A stretch of DNA of 5,327 nt. Origin: Limnoglobus sp. GTDB lineage: Bacteria > Planctomycetota > Planctomycetia > Gemmatales > Gemmataceae. The notes under the pieces are model-generated. The model made no database searches. It saw only the letters and a program-made list of their open reading frames with translations, and was not told the DNA's origin. Positions within the stretch are counted from its first letter, which is position 1. The number at the start of each line of letters is the position of its first letter. Positions 4,727-5,327 of this stretch are shown piece by piece. Made by a program: the position numbers and the translations under genes. Location of the stretch: the NCBI GenBank assembly GCA_025353985.1, contig JANXNT010000858.1:1-5327 (forward strand), read 5' to 3'.

Positions 4727-5327
4727 TCACTTCACTTGCACGACAACCGGCGCGCTCCAGTGGCCGCAGCGGTTGGTGGTGTCTCGCCAGCGGGCGCGGA
4801 TGCGATACTCGCCCTTCTCCGCGAACGTGGCCGCCGGGATCTCCATCGTGCGGCCTTCTGCGATCTCTTTCTTCCAGTGCGGGGTGAGTTCGTACCAGCC
4901 GCGTTGGCCGACGCGGCCGACCCGCCACTCCAGCGCCGCGGGCTTGCTACCGGCGAATGCCGTGGCCTCGAATCGGTAGGCGTCGGCCATTGGCTGTGTC
5001 ACCGTGGGTGTCGCTGGGATTTTGTCGTCCATCGCTTCGTGTGCCAGGTAGCCCCAGCCGTAGCCGCGTGCGTCGCCGTCGTTGGGTGCGTATTTTTTAA
5101 CCGGCCGCGAATCGGTGCAAAACTCGACCAGATACTTGCGGAACCCGGCGAAGTCCGCAGTGGCCAGCGTCCGCTTCCACGGCCCGCCGAAGTGGTCCCC
5201 CGCCGACGGGTTCTCGAAGTACACGCCCTTCGGGTTCATCCGCGGATCGTAGTTCCACCGGGCCTCGTCCAACCGGGGCCAGTCCACGGCAAACTTTTTG
5301 GGCGTAAGCACCGAGCCGAGATCCGAT
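4727..5327 (-). CDS. C-terminal part of a probable CotH/lamin-tail-associated secreted protein (5' end outside the window)
   Basis: The reading frame is open to the right edge, so only the last 199 residues are visible. A GTG at 5311 exists, but the frame continues upstream through SDLGS and the sequence starts mid-domain, so this is best read as a partial gene. The visible part has an aromatic, Pro-rich segment (FAVDWPRLDEARWNYDPR, then FGGPWKRTLATADFAGFRKYL), then the linker IPATPTVT, then a beta-sandwich-like end with ALEWRVGRVG, IPAATF, YRIRARWRDTTNRCGHWSAP and VVVQVK. The DTT-GRWSHWSAP-type ending after an IPxTP linker is characteristic of large planctomycete exported proteins carrying CotH-kinase or lamin-tail domains. 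That family link is from recall of the pattern and the diagnostic domain is not in view. The protein is probably exported, but no signal peptide can be checked. Confidence 0.7.
   Translation of the reverse strand, partial: SDLGSVLTPKKFAVDWPRLDEARWNYDPRMNPKGVYFENPSAGDHFGGPWKRTLATADFAGFRKYLVEFCTDSRPVKKYAPNDGDARGYGWGYLAHEAMDDKIPATPTVTQPMADAYRFEATAFAGSKPAALEWRVGRVGQRGWYELTPHWKKEIAEGRTMEIPAATFAEKGEYRIRARWRDTTNRCGHWSAPVVVQVK

Overview
The window looks like chromosomal DNA from a GC-rich bacterium, most likely a Gemmata-like planctomycete. This is an inference from three things: the roughly 60% GC of the main genes, the C-terminal sequence style of the partial gene at the right end (a CotH/lamin-tail-associated ending common in planctomycete exported proteins), and the large planctomycete-style membrane protein with an N-terminal FxxDD motif. 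No rRNA, tRNA, CRISPR array, transposase or phage gene was found.

Layout, left to right. Positions 1-296 hold no convincing gene. They contain a strong potential stem-loop (35-100), one copy of a 35-bp GC-rich dispersed repeat (142-176) and a weak extended -10 promoter candidate (242-250). An APC-superfamily amino acid permease follows on the plus strand (297-1733). It converges on a minus-strand multispanning membrane protein with GT-C glycosyltransferase-like features (1730-3259); the two stop codons share the tetranucleotide TTAA, and a perfect 9-bp-stem inverted repeat lies just inside the 3' end of the second gene. A 118-bp divergent intergenic region (3260-3377) carries inverted and direct repeats and a near-palindrome with a -10-like hexamer on each strand. 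It separates the membrane protein gene from ndk (nucleoside diphosphate kinase, 3378-3824).

Ndk converges, with a 7-bp gap, on a compact minus-strand pair of small genes of 123 codons each (4571-4200 and 4203-3832) joined by an ATGA stop/start overlap. This pair is the most accessory-looking part of the window. Its upstream gene and promoter region are clearly AT-richer than the surroundings, it has its own near-consensus sigma70-type promoter (4669-4641), and its first protein has features that recall the ADP-ribosyltransferase fold. Upstream of that promoter lies the second copy of the 35-bp repeat (4679-4713), then the 3' part of a minus-strand gene that leaves the window at its right edge.

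The genes do not form one pathway. Ndk and the permease are housekeeping or transport genes, the membrane protein is probably an envelope glycosyltransferase or related enzyme, and the two small coupled genes form an independent unit of unknown function.
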